Under the pieces are notes generated by a model that was given only the letters and a program-made list of their open reading frames with translations, ran no database searches and had not been told where the DNA came from. Positions 26,126 to 38,913 of a stretch of DNA of 64,000 bases are shown here, piece by piece. The position numbers and the translations under genes were made by a program. The stretch is from an uncultured Neomegalonema sp. (lineage in GTDB: Bacteria > Pseudomonadota > Alphaproteobacteria > Rhodobacterales > Rhodobacteraceae): NCBI GenBank assembly GCA_937911325.1, contig CALDSD010000092.1, positions 82,573-146,572 on the forward strand, given 5' to 3'. How positions within the stretch are numbered: the stretch's first letter is position 1; every line of letters begins with the position of its first letter.

Positions 26126-26881
26126 CTAGAGAGTGGATTCCCGCGCCCATCGGGTCGCGCGGCGCGTGAGGTGAGAAACAAGCGCGTGGAGGGCGACGCC
26201 CATCAGAGCCAGGGTGATCAGCGCTGCGAACAGCAAATCGGCTTGGGTCCGAGCGTTGGCGTAGAGCATGAGGTATCCGAGCCCGGCGGAGCCGCCGGTC
26301 CATTCCCCGATGACAGCGGAGATCGGCGCGAACACGGCTGCAAGCCGCAACCCCGAGCCCAAGGCAGGCAGCGCGCCTGGAACGCGCAAACGCCAAAGCG
26401 TTTCGGTCGGCGTCGCGTTCATGACGCGGGCCATATCGAGCAGGTTCGGGTCGCAGCGACGAAGCCCGTCGTAGAAGCTCGCGGTGACCGGGAAATAGAC
26501 GACCAGCACGGTCATCACGATTTTCGCCGTGGGTCCGTAGCCGAACCACAAGGTCAGGATCGGCGCGAGGGCGAAGAACGGCACCGCCTGCCCGCCGATC
26601 AACAACGGCAATAGCCATCGCCGCGCTCCCTCGGATCGAACCAGGGTCAGCGCGTTCAAAGCTCCGAAGGCCGAGCCGAGCACAAAGCCAATCAACGCCG
26701 CGCCAAACGTGACGAGGGCGTTCGACGCCAGGCTTTCGCGGGAGGTCCACATCCGCCCCGCCACGTCGCCTGGGCTTGGCAGGATGTAAGACGGCGCGAC
26801 CGGGATCAGCGTCAACGCCCACCATCCCAGAATGACGCCGCCGAAGGTCAGAAGCGGGCGGAGCAGCGACACGCCGATCAT
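26126..26881 (-). CDS. thiX: ABC transporter permease, thiamine precursor
   Basis: 251 aa, about six membrane helices. N-terminus LLRPLLTFGGVILGWWALTL, then YILPSPGDVAGRMW, and the permease loop (EAA-like) around MARVMNATPTETLWRLRVPG, followed by AVIGEWTGGSAGLGYLML, typical of SsuC/ThiX/TauC-family permeases. Start overlaps the stop of thiZ by 4 bases. Ends 16 bases before thiY. Confidence 0.9.
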   Translation of the reverse strand: MIGVSLLRPLLTFGGVILGWWALTLIPVAPSYILPSPGDVAGRMWTSRESLASNALVTFGAALIGFVLGSAFGALNALTLVRSEGARRWLLPLLIGGQAVPFFALAPILTLWFGYGPTAKIVMTVLVVYFPVTASFYDGLRRCDPNLLDMARVMNATPTETLWRLRVPGALPALGSGLRLAAVFAPISAVIGEWTGGSAGLGYLMLYANARTQADLLFAALITLALMGVALHALVSHLTRRATRWARESTL

Positions 26882-27636
26882 GCTCGGGTCTCCCGCAGCA
26901 GTCGCGTCAATCGGGCCGCCGTCTGAAGCGTCTCGGGCGCGTCTGTAGCGCGCAGCGGCGATCCGGCGACTTCGATTTCCGACATTTGGCCGTCGCCCAG
27001 GATCATCAGCCGATGCGCCAGACGCGCGGCTTCCAGCGGATCGTGCGTCACGAGGACGACCGTCCGTCCGGCGAGGCGGTTCCAAAACAGCTCTTGGAGT
27101 TCCTCGCGCGTGGCGGCGTCGAGCGCCGAAAACGGCTCGTCAAGCAGCACCACCGGACGATCTTCGACAAGCGTTCGCGCAAGGGCGACGCGCTGGCGTT
27201 GTCCGCCGGACAGCTCTTGTGGAAGCGCCGCGCCACGACCCCCCAGCCCCACGGCCTCGAGCGCCGCGTCCGCATCGCGCCAGTCGACGGCGCGGTCGCG
27301 GAGGCGCGGTCCCAGGGCTGCGTTCTCCCGAGCGCTCGCCCAGGGCAGCAAGAGGTCCGACTGCGCCATCCACGAGACCCGGCCGTCGAGGGGCGCGGCG
27401 TCGGAGGCCGTGACCTCCCCCGTGAATTCAGGCGCTCTCAAGAGCCCTGCGATCGCGCGCAACAGCGAGGATTTTCCCGAGCCTGATCGCCCGAGGATCG
27501 CAGTCCATCGACCGGCCTCCGCGTGAAGGCGCAGAGGGCCGAACACCGATGCGCCGTCAAAGCGAATGCCGCCGGAGACGCTGAGCCCCGGCGATACGGC
27601 CGATTGTTTTGCAGAATGGAGCGTCGCGCCGTCCAT
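26878..27636 (-). CDS. thiZ: ABC transporter ATP-binding protein, thiamine precursor
   Basis: 252 aa. Walker A GRSGSGKSSLL, Q-loop WMAQSDLLLPW, signature LSGGQRQRVALARTL, Walker B VVLLDEPFSALD and switch VLVTHDPLEAARLA are all present. First gene of the thiZXY operon. ATG 27636 is placed directly after the GAGGGAAGAGG end of the TPP riboswitch, so the aptamer can mask the ribosome site; the in-frame start at 27675 would lie inside the aptamer. Confidence 0.92.
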   Translation of the reverse strand: MDGATLHSAKQSAVSPGLSVSGGIRFDGASVFGPLRLHAEAGRWTAILGRSGSGKSSLLRAIAGLLRAPEFTGEVTASDAAPLDGRVSWMAQSDLLLPWASARENAALGPRLRDRAVDWRDADAALEAVGLGGRGAALPQELSGGQRQRVALARTLVEDRPVVLLDEPFSALDAATREELQELFWNRLAGRTVVLVTHDPLEAARLAHRLMILGDGQMSEIEVAGSPLRATDAPETLQTAARLTRLLRETRA

Positions 27637-27640
27637 CCTC

Positions 27641-27737
27641 TTCCCTCCGCCGGTCTGAACCGGATCAGGTTCCACGGGTCTCGCGCTTGCCGCGACTCTC
27701 AGCCCCGCACCGCGGATCGGATAGGGCCCCCCGAGAG
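27641..27737 (-). promoter_or_regulatory. TPP riboswitch (THI element)
   Basis: On the minus strand the sequence carries the conserved blocks of the thiamine-pyrophosphate aptamer in order: GGGGGGCCC (5' side of P1/P2), GGGGCTGAGA, GACCCG, then GAACCTGATCCGGTT and the 3' block ACCGGCGGAGGGAAGAGG. The last block overlaps the ribosome site 5 bases from thiZ ATG, so TPP binding probably blocks translation initiation. No T-tailed hairpin lies between aptamer and gene. Confidence 0.95.
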
Positions 27738-28086
27738 GTAGTCATCTTTGGTAGGCGAGGCGCTGAGCGAGCGCAACAGTTGAATCCTGCGCGGCCCGGC
27801 GATGGAGGCGGGGTCGCGCGCCTCGACCGATGGTTTGCGAGTTCCATCGGCGTCGGCTTGAAGATCGAATGCAAGGTTGAGGGTATGACGACGCGCGAAG
27901 ATAGGGCGCTGTCGTCTCTCCGCCCGCGGCGGCCTCGACCAAAACCGTCGAACGCCAAGCAGAGCGCCAAGAGCCTGACCCCGTCGATTTTGCGATCCAT
28001 TTTTTCCCTCTGGTGTTCTGACTTGCTAAGAAGCCCTAAATTGCCCTGTCTGTGCGAAACGAGACAGTGAGACTTGGGAGCGAGAA
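27738..28086. other. Intergenic region upstream of the thi riboswitch and ytoQ
   Basis: 349 bases without a convincing gene. Divergent promoters for the thiZXY leader and for ytoQ must lie here. On the minus strand a start at 28000 opens with a hydrophobic stretch (DGVRLLALCLAFDG), but the frame then becomes arginine-rich without family character, so it is not called. CCTGTCTG/CGAGACAG pairs (about 28043-28067) form a modest hairpin close to the ytoQ start. Confidence 0.4.
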
Positions 28087-28545
28087 ATGGACTGGCGCGT
28101 TTATCTTTCGGGCGAAATTCATACGGACTGGCGCGAGCGGATCACCGAGGGCGCGCGCGATGCGTTGTTGCCGGTCGTCTTCGACGCTCCCGTCACCAAT
28201 CATGGGGCGAGCGACGATTGCGGCGTCACGATCCTCGGCGCGGAAGACAAGCCGGTCTGGAAGGATCGCAAAGGTGCGCAGATGAACGCCATCCGCACCC
28301 GTTCGCTGCTCGAGCGCGCCGACATCGTGGTCGTGCGTTTCGGCGATCAGTACAAGCAATGGAACGCCGCGTTTGACGCCGGCTATGCGGCGGCGCTTGG
28401 CAAACCGTTGATCATCAATCATGCGCCAGACCTCACGCATCCGCTGAAGGAGGTCGACGCGGCGGCGCTCGCGGTTTGCGAGACGCCAGAGCAGGTGGTC
28501 GAGACCCTGCGCTACGCCATCACCGGCGAATTGGCCGGCTACTGA
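28087..28545 (+). CDS. ytoQ: YtoQ family protein
   Basis: 152 aa. Strongly matches the YtoQ family (nucleoside 2-deoxyribosyltransferase-like fold): N-terminal WRVYLSGEIHTDWRERI, VTNHGASDDCGVTILG, RTRSLLERADIVVVRFGDQY, AALGKPLIINHAPDLTHPL. Function is unproven; the fold suggests nucleotide or nucleoside binding. GGGAGCGAGAA precedes the ATG. It lies 24 bases before ligA on the same strand. Confidence 0.85.
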   Translation: MDWRVYLSGEIHTDWRERITEGARDALLPVVFDAPVTNHGASDDCGVTILGAEDKPVWKDRKGAQMNAIRTRSLLERADIVVVRFGDQYKQWNAAFDAGYAAALGKPLIINHAPDLTHPLKEVDAAALAVCETPEQVVETLRYAITGELAGY

Positions 28546-30771
<2,226 letters not shown>

Positions 30772-30850
30772 TCAAGTCGCGCGATCGACACGCTTGCGCC
30801 GCGATCCTCGCGGTATATCCCTAGCCGAACGCCCGTGCACCGGATCCACC

Positions 30851-32938
30851 ATGCGCCCTGATGTCCTGTTTCCACTTTTCGCTGATCTGACGACCCTCCC
30901 GGGCGTCGGGCCGAAGAACGTGAAGTTGTTCGAGAAGGTGACGGGGTCTCGGATCCGGGATTTGTTGTTCCTCGCGCCGACGGCGTTCATCGATCGCAGC
31001 CCCCGAGCGAGCGTACAGGGCGCATCCGAGGGATCGGTCGTCACGGTCGCGGTTGATATCGGCGCGCATCATGCGAGCCCGCGTGGCTCGAACCGCCCAT
31101 ATCGGATCGCGGTCAGCGACGCGGAGATCGATTTTCATCTCATCTTCTTCCACGCGCAAGCCGACTACCTTCGCCGCATCCTGCCGTCCGGGCAGCGGCG
31201 TGTGATCTCTGGCAAGGTCGAACATTTCGATGGCGTCGTGCAGATGCCGCATCCCGACCACGTCGTACCCGTGGAAGAGGCGGACAGCATTCCGCTGGTG
31301 GAGCCCGTCTATCCACTGACCGCGGGTCTGTCTCTGCGCGTGCTGGGGCGTACGTTGCGCGCGGCGCTCGACACGGCCATTGACCTGCCGGAATGGCAAG
31401 ACGTCGCTTTCGTACAGCGGGAAAAGCTGCCGAGTTGGAAAGCGGCGATCGAAGCGTTGCATGCGCCAAACTCGCCAAAGGATCTTGAGCCAGCGGCGCC
31501 GGCAAGGCGGCGGCTCGCCTATGACGAGTTGCTCTCGCATCAACTGGCCCTGGCGCTGGCGAGGGCCAGCATGAAGCGTGGCAAGGGCGCTCCCACCACG
31601 GGCGACGGCCGTCTGCGCAAGCGGGTTCTCGATCACTTGCCCTATAAGCCGACAGGCGCGCAGCAGCGATCGATCGGCGAGATCGAAGCCGATATGGGCG
31701 ATGGCCTTCGAATGATGCGGCTTCTGCAAGGCGATGTCGGCTCGGGCAAGACGCTGGTCGCGCTGATGGCGATGCTGACGGCAGTAGAGGCAGGCGGGCA
31801 GGCGGCTCTGATGGCTCCGACGGAGATCCTCGCGCGTCAGCATGCCGACGGTCTGAGAGATCTGGCGGAGGCCGCGGGCGTCACCCTCGAGATCGTCACC
31901 GGGCGCGACAAGGGCCGCGCGCGGGAAGAGAAACTCGAACGGCTCGCCAGCGGTGAGGTCGACATACTCGTCGGAACGCATGCTCTCTTTCAAAAGGACA
32001 TCGGTTTCCGCGATCTGCGTCTGGCGGTCGTCGACGAGCAGCATCGTTTCGGCGTCACGCAACGTATGGCGTTGGCGGACAAGGGCGCCTCCACGGACGT
32101 GCTGGTAATGACGGCGACGCCGATCCCGCGCACGCTGGCGCTGGTCAGTTATGGCGACATGGATGTCTCGATCCTCGATGAGAAGCCGCCCGGCCGTCAG
32201 CCGATTGAAACGCGACTGGTGGCGATCGATCGGATCGATGAGGTGATCGACGGCATTTCGCGGCGCCTCGACGCCGGCGCCCGTTGTTATTGGGTTTGCC
32301 CGTTGGTCGAGGAGTCGGAAGTCGTCGACCTCGCCGCAGCGGAAGAGCGTTACCGCGCGCTGGCGGCGGTTCTGGGGCCCGAGAGGGTCGCTCTGGTCCA
32401 TGGCCGGATGTCGCCAACGGAAAAGGACGAGGCGATGGCCCGCTTCGTCGAAGGTCGGGCGCAGCTGCTGATCGCCACCACGGTTATCGAGGTGGGCGTC
32501 AACGTGCCGGAGGCGACCTTGATGGTGATCGAGCGCGCCGAACGGTTTGGGCTCGCGCAGCTCCACCAGCTTCGCGGCCGAGTGGGGCGGGGCGACAAAG
32601 CTTCGCACTGTTTGTTGCTTTATGGCGGCCCGTTATCCGAACAGGGTCGCGCTCGGCTGCAGATCATGCGCGAGAGCGATGATGGCTTCCGCTTGGCCGA
32701 AGAGGATCTTCGTCTGCGCGGCGCGGGCGACGTCCTGGGGGTGAAACAGTCCGGTCTGCCCGACTTCATGATCGCGGATCTCGAAAGTCAGGGCGATCTG
32801 ATGAAGATCGCGCAGGACGATGCTCGGCTGATCCTCAACCAGGATCCGCAATTGGAATCTGAGCGGGGTCAAGCGCTGCGGGTGCTGCTCTACCTGATGG
32901 AGCGCGACGAGGCTATCAAGTTCCTCGCCGCCGGCTAG
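30851..32938 (+). CDS. recG: ATP-dependent DNA helicase RecG
   Basis: 695 aa. Reverses stalled forks and processes recombination intermediates. The N-terminal wedge/OB domain begins LTTLPGVGPKNVKLFEKV, LLFLAPTAFIDRSP. Helicase motifs: RMMRLLQGDVGSGKT (Walker A near residue 294), MAPTEILARQH, VVDEQHRFGVTQR (motif II DEQH), TATPIPRTLAL, LVHGRMSPTEKDEAM and QLHQLRGRVGRGD (motif VI). ATG 30851 fits the family start; GTG/TTG starts up to 30794 are in frame but lack similarity. Same direction as ligA, 79 bases downstream. Confidence 0.96.
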   Translation: MRPDVLFPLFADLTTLPGVGPKNVKLFEKVTGSRIRDLLFLAPTAFIDRSPRASVQGASEGSVVTVAVDIGAHHASPRGSNRPYRIAVSDAEIDFHLIFFHAQADYLRRILPSGQRRVISGKVEHFDGVVQMPHPDHVVPVEEADSIPLVEPVYPLTAGLSLRVLGRTLRAALDTAIDLPEWQDVAFVQREKLPSWKAAIEALHAPNSPKDLEPAAPARRRLAYDELLSHQLALALARASMKRGKGAPTTGDGRLRKRVLDHLPYKPTGAQQRSIGEIEADMGDGLRMMRLLQGDVGSGKTLVALMAMLTAVEAGGQAALMAPTEILARQHADGLRDLAEAAGVTLEIVTGRDKGRAREEKLERLASGEVDILVGTHALFQKDIGFRDLRLAVVDEQHRFGVTQRMALADKGASTDVLVMTATPIPRTLALVSYGDMDVSILDEKPPGRQPIETRLVAIDRIDEVIDGISRRLDAGARCYWVCPLVEESEVVDLAAAEERYRALAAVLGPERVALVHGRMSPTEKDEAMARFVEGRAQLLIATTVIEVGVNVPEATLMVIERAERFGLAQLHQLRGRVGRGDKASHCLLLYGGPLSEQGRARLQIMRESDDGFRLAEEDLRLRGAGDVLGVKQSGLPDFMIADLESQGDLMKIAQDDARLILNQDPQLESERGQALRVLLYLMERDEAIKFLAAG

Positions 32939-32957
32939 AGCGGTTCGGCCCGCTTCG

Positions 32958-33842
32958 CTAAAGCTGCTGATACGGCTGACTGAACGTATCGCAAGCGCGG
33001 ATGTCGCCGCTCTGCAAGCCGATCTTGAACCAGCGCGCGCGTTGCTCGGCCGTGCCGTGGGTGAACTTGGTCTCGTCGACGCGACGACCGCTCATCCGCA
33101 TCAGGATGTCATCCCCGACCGAGTACGCCGCGCGCAGGGCTTCGTTGAGATCGCCTTCCTCGAGAACCCGTTCGCGCTCCTCGATGCGACGCGCCCAGAC
33201 GCCCGAATAACAGTCCGCCTGCAATTCAACGCGGACCGTTAGCCGGTTGCCTTCAACCGAGGACAGCGAAGCGCGGCGGCGCTGAACCGCCGGCAGCACG
33301 CCGTTGAGGTTCTGCACGTGATGCGCGACCTCATGCGCGATCACATAGGCCTGCGCGAAATCACCGGGCGCTTTCAGTTTCGTCGCCATGACTTCGTAGA
33401 ACGCCGGGTCGATATAGATCTTGCCGTCGGCCGGGCAGTAGAACGGTCCGCTTTGAGCGCTGGCGTTGCCGCAAGGAGAGGTCGTGCCGCCTTCGAATAG
33501 CACCAGAACCGCGGGATCGTACCGATTGCCGGCGCGTTCGAACGCTCCCGCCGCGAAAATCTCGCTCCAGATCGTTTCCGTATCCGCCAGAACAACGCTG
33601 ACGAATTGCGTCTGGTCGTCCCGGCGCGGTTCGTCCAAGGTCTGCACCGGTCCCTGAACAAGACCCCCGCCGGCGCCGTCGAGGCCGAGCATGCGCAAGA
33701 CGGGAACAGCTTCCGGGAAGAACAGGCTGGCCAGAACGACCAAGATCGCTCCGACGCCTCCGACGCCGCCCACTCGGCGAGCGCCTCGGCCCGTGCGTCG
33801 ATCTTCAATATTGCTGCTGGTTCTGCGTCCGCGCCACCGCAT
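32958..33842 (-). CDS. Putative neutral zinc metallopeptidase (YpfJ family)
   Basis: 294 aa. An N-terminal basic cytoplasmic segment and a single hydrophobic helix (GVGAILVVLASLFFP) anchor a periplasmic domain. That domain has SVVLADTETIWSEIF, CGNASAQSGPFYCPADGKIY, and the gluzincin motif HEVAHHVQNL (HExxH), followed by ELQADCYSGVWAR, which supplies the third zinc ligand. YpfJ family proteins are uncharacterised membrane-tethered peptidases. Converges on recG with 19 bases between stops. Confidence 0.9.
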   Translation of the reverse strand: MRWRGRRTSSNIEDRRTGRGARRVGGVGGVGAILVVLASLFFPEAVPVLRMLGLDGAGGGLVQGPVQTLDEPRRDDQTQFVSVVLADTETIWSEIFAAGAFERAGNRYDPAVLVLFEGGTTSPCGNASAQSGPFYCPADGKIYIDPAFYEVMATKLKAPGDFAQAYVIAHEVAHHVQNLNGVLPAVQRRRASLSSVEGNRLTVRVELQADCYSGVWARRIEERERVLEEGDLNEALRAAYSVGDDILMRMSGRRVDETKFTHGTAEQRARWFKIGLQSGDIRACDTFSQPYQQL

Positions 33843-33933
33843 GGTCGTTCCTCCCGCTCGCCGAATCCCCAGGGTTAACCCTCGCAGTTATGCGGAAGGA
33901 GGGGCGGCTTTCAAACGAAAGCCGCCGGCGCCG

Positions 33934-35169
<1,236 letters not shown>

Positions 35170-35211
35170 CTACGCTTGCTGCGCCGCCCTGACAACGGGG
35201 TCAGCGCCAAT

Positions 35212-36195
35212 TTATTGTATCGGTGTTGAGTTTCCTTGGCCCCGTCGACGGAAAAGGCGCCCGTCGATCACTGCGAGGCCGAGCGCAATCAACCCAAAGC
35301 CGAAAAACGCCGCCGGCTCCAGCCGCTCGCCCAGGAAGACCGCGCCGAGCCCGATGGCGAATGGCGGGACGATCAACGTCACCAGCATCGTGTTCCCGGC
35401 GCCGGCGAGCCGCAGGATCTCGAAGTAAAGCAGATAGGCGATCGCGGTGCCGACCAGGGAGATGCCGAAGATCGCCCCCCAAACCGGCAGGGACAGCGCG
35501 AAACTTGGCGGCCCGTCGACGACCAAGGCGACCGGCAGGATCATCACGGCGCTCATTGCAAGCATTCCCGCAGCGTTCAACTCGACAGGCACGCCCTTCA
35601 GCGCCACGCGCCCCCACACGCTGGCGAAGGCGTAGGACACAGTCGCGAGCACAACGGCGAACTGACCCAGACTGCGCGGGTCCAGCCCATCCAGCGCGTC
35701 GGCTCCCACGATCGCCGCCACTCCCGCGATCCCTAAAAGAACGCCGGCGATCTTCTGAAAGCTCAGCCGTTCGTCGGCGAGAAACAACGCGGCCACGAGC
35801 ACGCCAAAAGGCGCCGTCATCGCGTTGAAGATCGACGCCAGTCCGCCTTCGATCGCGGTCTGGCCCCACATGATCAGGGAAAAGGGCGCGATGTTGTTCA
35901 GCAGACCCATGACGGCCCAGCGTCCCCAGAGCCCAGCGGTCAGCGGCGTGCGCACGCGTCCGGCGAGCAGCAGGTAGAGCCATAGCGCCGCGGCGGCCCA
36001 GACGACGCGATGCGCGACAAGCGTGAACGGGCTCATCGCCTCAAGAGCGATTTCGGTGAAGAAGAACGCGCCGCCCCAGATCGCCCCCAGCAACAGCAAA
36101 AGCGTCCACGCGCGCGCGGAGGGAGCGGAAGGAGCGGAAGGAGCGGAAGGAGCGGAAGGAACAACGGAGGCGGAGGGGGTCACGGTAAGCGCCAA
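35212..36195 (-). CDS. EamA/DMT-family exporter with repetitive N-terminus
   Basis: 327 aa if read from TTG 36195; GTG 36183 is an alternative and the true start is uncertain. About ten membrane helices in two EamA halves, e.g. LLLLLGAIWGGAFFFTEIAL, FSLIMWGQTAIEGGLAS, AVVLATVSYAFASVWGR, LLVTLIVPPFAIGLGAVFLG. Drug/metabolite transporters of this type usually export amino acids or metabolites; the substrate is unknown. The N-terminus before helix 1 is a proline/serine/alanine repeat (PSA x4-5) encoded by a perfect 9-base tandem repeat. Confidence 0.85.
   Translation of the reverse strand: MALTVTPSASVVPSAPSAPSAPSAPSARAWTLLLLLGAIWGGAFFFTEIALEAMSPFTLVAHRVVWAAAALWLYLLLAGRVRTPLTAGLWGRWAVMGLLNNIAPFSLIMWGQTAIEGGLASIFNAMTAPFGVLVAALFLADERLSFQKIAGVLLGIAGVAAIVGADALDGLDPRSLGQFAVVLATVSYAFASVWGRVALKGVPVELNAAGMLAMSAVMILPVALVVDGPPSFALSLPVWGAIFGISLVGTAIAYLLYFEILRLAGAGNTMLVTLIVPPFAIGLGAVFLGERLEPAAFFGFGLIALGLAVIDGRLFRRRGQGNSTPIQ
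36122..36157. repeat. Perfect 9-base tandem repeat (GGAGCGGAA x4)
   Basis: Four exact copies of GGAGCGGAA with partial copies at both edges. On the minus strand it encodes the Pro-Ser-Ala repeat at the N-terminus of the EamA transporter. Being a multiple of three, copy number changes would keep frame but alter the N-terminal tail length. Confidence 0.95.
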
Positions 36196-36282
36196 CAGAA
36201 AAGCTCTGGAAACACGAAAAGGTCGTGCTTCGATGTCAGCGCCCGACGGGTTGCGCCACCCGTTTCCTGCGTTGGCGAGGGT

Positions 36283-36906
36283 TTACCAGCCGCACGCTTC
36301 CCGTAACGGCTTCACCGCTTCGCCCAGCCCATTCAGCGAGAACTGAGTGATCTTCGTGGTCGATCCCACCGGTTTGAAGCGGAACAAGAAGCGATCGTGC
36401 TCCATCAGTTGGCCGATCATCTCTTCAGGTTCTTCAAAGAAGAGGGCGCGCTGATCCTTTGAGCGGCGCATCCGAATGTCAAAGGCGTCGTAACGATCAA
36501 AGCGCACGGTGATTGGCGCGCTGCGGCGGAACCGCATGTCCGGCTGCATGCCGATATTCACATAGGCTGCGGTTTGCCCTTCCGAGCAACGCAGGATCAT
36601 GGTCGGGTAGAACAGGTTGATCCGCCCCTGGACCGGAAGATCCGCCTTCAGCGCCAGAAACACCGTGGTGGTGTCGTCCATGATCGAGACTTCTTCACGC
36701 ACGCGCCATTTGCCGAGGAGCGGGTCGGCTTCCTCTGGTTCGGTGAGGCCGGCGACTTCCGAGACGGTGTCATAGCACTTCAGGCGCGCCATTTTCGTCG
36801 GCACGTCGACACAATCCATCATCAGCGTCCGCACATCCGCCTGAGCGGACAGCGGCGCGAGTTGCGCGCAAAGCAATGCAGCAGCGACAAGGATGGCGCG
36901 GTTCAT
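36283..36906 (-). CDS. Secreted VasI/TagO-like protein
   Basis: 207 aa with a signal peptide (ILVAAALLCAQLAPLSAQA). The mature start has CVDVPTKMARLKCYDTVSE, a paired-cysteine motif common to VasI/TagO and many other periplasmic proteins. LGKWRVREEVSIMDDTTTVF then matches the VasI pattern (W-x-V...S-x-(I/M)-DD), and ILRCSEGQTAAYVNIG and VRFDRYDAFDIRMRRSKDQR follow. VasI/TagO proteins were described with type VI secretion systems, but no such genes are nearby and the family occurs widely without them. Likely periplasmic; function unknown. Confidence 0.7.
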   Translation of the reverse strand: MNRAILVAAALLCAQLAPLSAQADVRTLMMDCVDVPTKMARLKCYDTVSEVAGLTEPEEADPLLGKWRVREEVSIMDDTTTVFLALKADLPVQGRINLFYPTMILRCSEGQTAAYVNIGMQPDMRFRRSAPITVRFDRYDAFDIRMRRSKDQRALFFEEPEEMIGQLMEHDRFLFRFKPVGSTTKITQFSLNGLGEAVKPLREACGW

Positions 36907-37093
36907 GACGAACTCTCTCTCTCACGTGCGAGGTCCGTTTGCCGGATCTCTCGTTGTTATGAGGAGTAACCGCGAATTCCTGCAAAGACCCTAACGCAAG
37001 GGCGCCTGAGGCGTCGTTTCAGCGGAAATAAGCGCAATAGGCGCATTTTGTCGGTAAATTTCGCGTAAACCGCCATTCCGCGACGTCCGAGAG

Positions 37094-38749
37094 CTAAACC
37101 AGCCGCGATTGCGCGACGGCGGCCTTTACGAAACCAACAAAGAGCGGGTGTGGCTCGAACGGCTTGGATTTGAGCTCTGGATGGAACTGAACGCCGACAA
37201 AGAATGGGTGATCCGGGCGCTCGACAATCTCAGGCAGGCGACCATCCGGGCTCAGGCCTGAAAACATCAGCCCGCACTGCTCGAGCTGTTCACGATAGGA
37301 GATATCGACCTCGAAACGGTGGCGATGACGTTCCGAGATCGCCAGGTCCTGGTAGGCGTCCGCGACTTGGCTGCCCTCGGTCAGCGTCGCGGGGAATGCG
37401 CCCAGGCGCATCGAGCCGCCTTTGTCGCCTTCGCGGTCCCGTTCGACCGTCTCATTGCCTTCCAACCATTCCGGCATGAAGTAGATGATCGGGTTCTTGA
37501 CCGGTTTCTCGCCGCGTTCCGCTCGGTCCGTGTTCCATTCTTCCGAGCCTGCATCCTTAACCTTGGCCTGGTTTCGAGCCGCCTCGATCACCGCCATCTG
37601 CATTCCCAGGCAGATGCCGAGAAAGGGGATCTCCCGTTCCCGCGCCCACTGCGCCGCGCGGATCTTGCCTTCGGTGCCGCGTTCGCCAAATCCGCCGGGG
37701 ATCAAAACGCCGTTAAATCCCTCGAGATAGGCCGCGGCGTCGCCGCGTTCGAAAATCTGTGCGTCGATCCACTCTGGCTGCACTTTCACACGGTTCGCGA
37801 TGCCGCCATGCGTCAACGCCTCGTTGAGCGATTTGTAAGCGTCTTCAAGATCCGTGTACTTGCCCACGACCGCGATTTTTACCTCGCCGTCGGGGTTGTG
37901 AATACGGTCGGTGACGTCGTCCCATTTCTGCAGATTTGGAGGAGGCGCGACATCGATGCCGAACGCGTCAAGCACCTGCCGATCCAGCCCCGCCTCCCGC
38001 ATTTTCAGCGGGGCTTCGTAGATCGATGTCAGATCCAGGGCCGGGATCACCGCCTCCGGCCGCACGTTGCAGAACCGTGCGATCTTCTCGCGTTCGCGCT
38101 CAGGGATGGCTCGGTCCGCCCGGCAAACCAGGACATCGGGTTGGATGCCAATGGATCGCAGCTCTTTGACCGAGTGTTGCGTGGGTTTGGTCTTCAACTC
38201 GCCGGCGGCCTTGATCCAGGGCAGCAGCGTCAGATGGACGAACACCACATGCCCGCGCGGCTTGTCGTTCTGGAACTGCCGGATCGCTTCGAAAAACGGC
38301 AGACCCTCAATGTCGCCGACTGTGCCGCCGATCTCGCACAGCATGAAGTCGACCTCGTCTTCACCGATCTTGATGAAGTCTTTGATCTCGTCCGTCACAT
38401 GCGGGATCACCTGGATCGTTCGCCCCAGATAGTCGCCGCGGCGCTCTTTATCGAGCACGTTCTGGTAGATCCGGCCAGACGAGACGCTGTCGGTCTTGCG
38501 CGCCGCCACGCCGGTGAAACGCTCGTAGTGGCCGAGATCAAGATCCGTCTCGGCGCCGTCGTCCGTGACAAAGACCTCGCCATGCTCGAACGGGCTCATC
38601 GTGCCTGGGTCGACGTTGAGGTAGGGGTCAAGCTTGCGAAGCCGCACCGAATAGCCGCGCGCCTGCAGCAAAGCGCCAAGCGACGCCGAGGTGAGACCCT
38701 TCCCGAGACTCGATACCACTCCGCCAGTGATGAAAACAAACCGCGCCAT
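37094..38749 (-). CDS. pyrG: CTP synthase
   Basis: 551 aa. Makes CTP from UTP, ATP and glutamine. The synthetase domain starts [20 protein letters not shown], with [39 protein letters not shown] and [20 protein letters not shown]. The class-I amidotransferase half has [13 protein letters not shown], nucleophile Cys380 in LGICLGMQM, and the terminal [20 protein letters not shown] with the His-Glu pair. In many alphaproteobacteria secG is directly upstream of pyrG; here secG lies about 3.2 kb upstream with a glycosylation operon inserted between them. Confidence 0.98.
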   Translation of the reverse strand: MARFVFITGGVVSSLGKGLTSASLGALLQARGYSVRLRKLDPYLNVDPGTMSPFEHGEVFVTDDGAETDLDLGHYERFTGVAARKTDSVSSGRIYQNVLDKERRGDYLGRTIQVIPHVTDEIKDFIKIGEDEVDFMLCEIGGTVGDIEGLPFFEAIRQFQNDKPRGHVVFVHLTLLPWIKAAGELKTKPTQHSVKELRSIGIQPDVLVCRADRAIPEREREKIARFCNVRPEAVIPALDLTSIYEAPLKMREAGLDRQVLDAFGIDVAPPPNLQKWDDVTDRIHNPDGEVKIAVVGKYTDLEDAYKSLNEALTHGGIANRVKVQPEWIDAQIFERGDAAAYLEGFNGVLIPGGFGERGTEGKIRAAQWAREREIPFLGICLGMQMAVIEAARNQAKVKDAGSEEWNTDRAERGEKPVKNPIIYFMPEWLEGNETVERDREGDKGGSMRLGAFPATLTEGSQVADAYQDLAISERHRHRFEVDISYREQLEQCGLMFSGLSPDGRLPEIVERPDHPFFVGVQFHPELKSKPFEPHPLFVGFVKAAVAQSRLV

Positions 38750-38913
38750 ATTTGGGCTTCCCGCAGATGTTGCGCTTTGGACTGCTCAGCCGCGCGCATG
38801 TTGTGCTCTACGGGAGTTCAGACCTAAGGGATTCGGGGCGCGACGTCTACTCCCGAATGATGGGGCGCGAGTTCGGTGGCGAGGTGTCGCAATTCCGCCT
38901 GACGCCGACCGGC

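Noticed and set aside
27742..28000. Small ORFs on the minus strand upstream of the TPP riboswitch
   Set aside because: A hydrophobic start gives way to Arg-rich sequence; frames overlap the aptamer and show no ribosome site or family.
30821..32608. 595-residue open frame antisense to recG
   Set aside because: Codon content is arginine/histidine-rich mirror of recG; recG has full helicase motifs. Long antisense frames are expected in this GC-rich genome.
36122..36157. CRISPR-like short repeats
   Set aside because: Direct 9-base tandem copies without spacers, encoding a Pro-Ser-Ala tail.
37319..38827. 502-residue open frame antisense to pyrG
   Set aside because: pyrG carries all CTP synthase motifs on the other strand; the antisense product has no recognisable domain.
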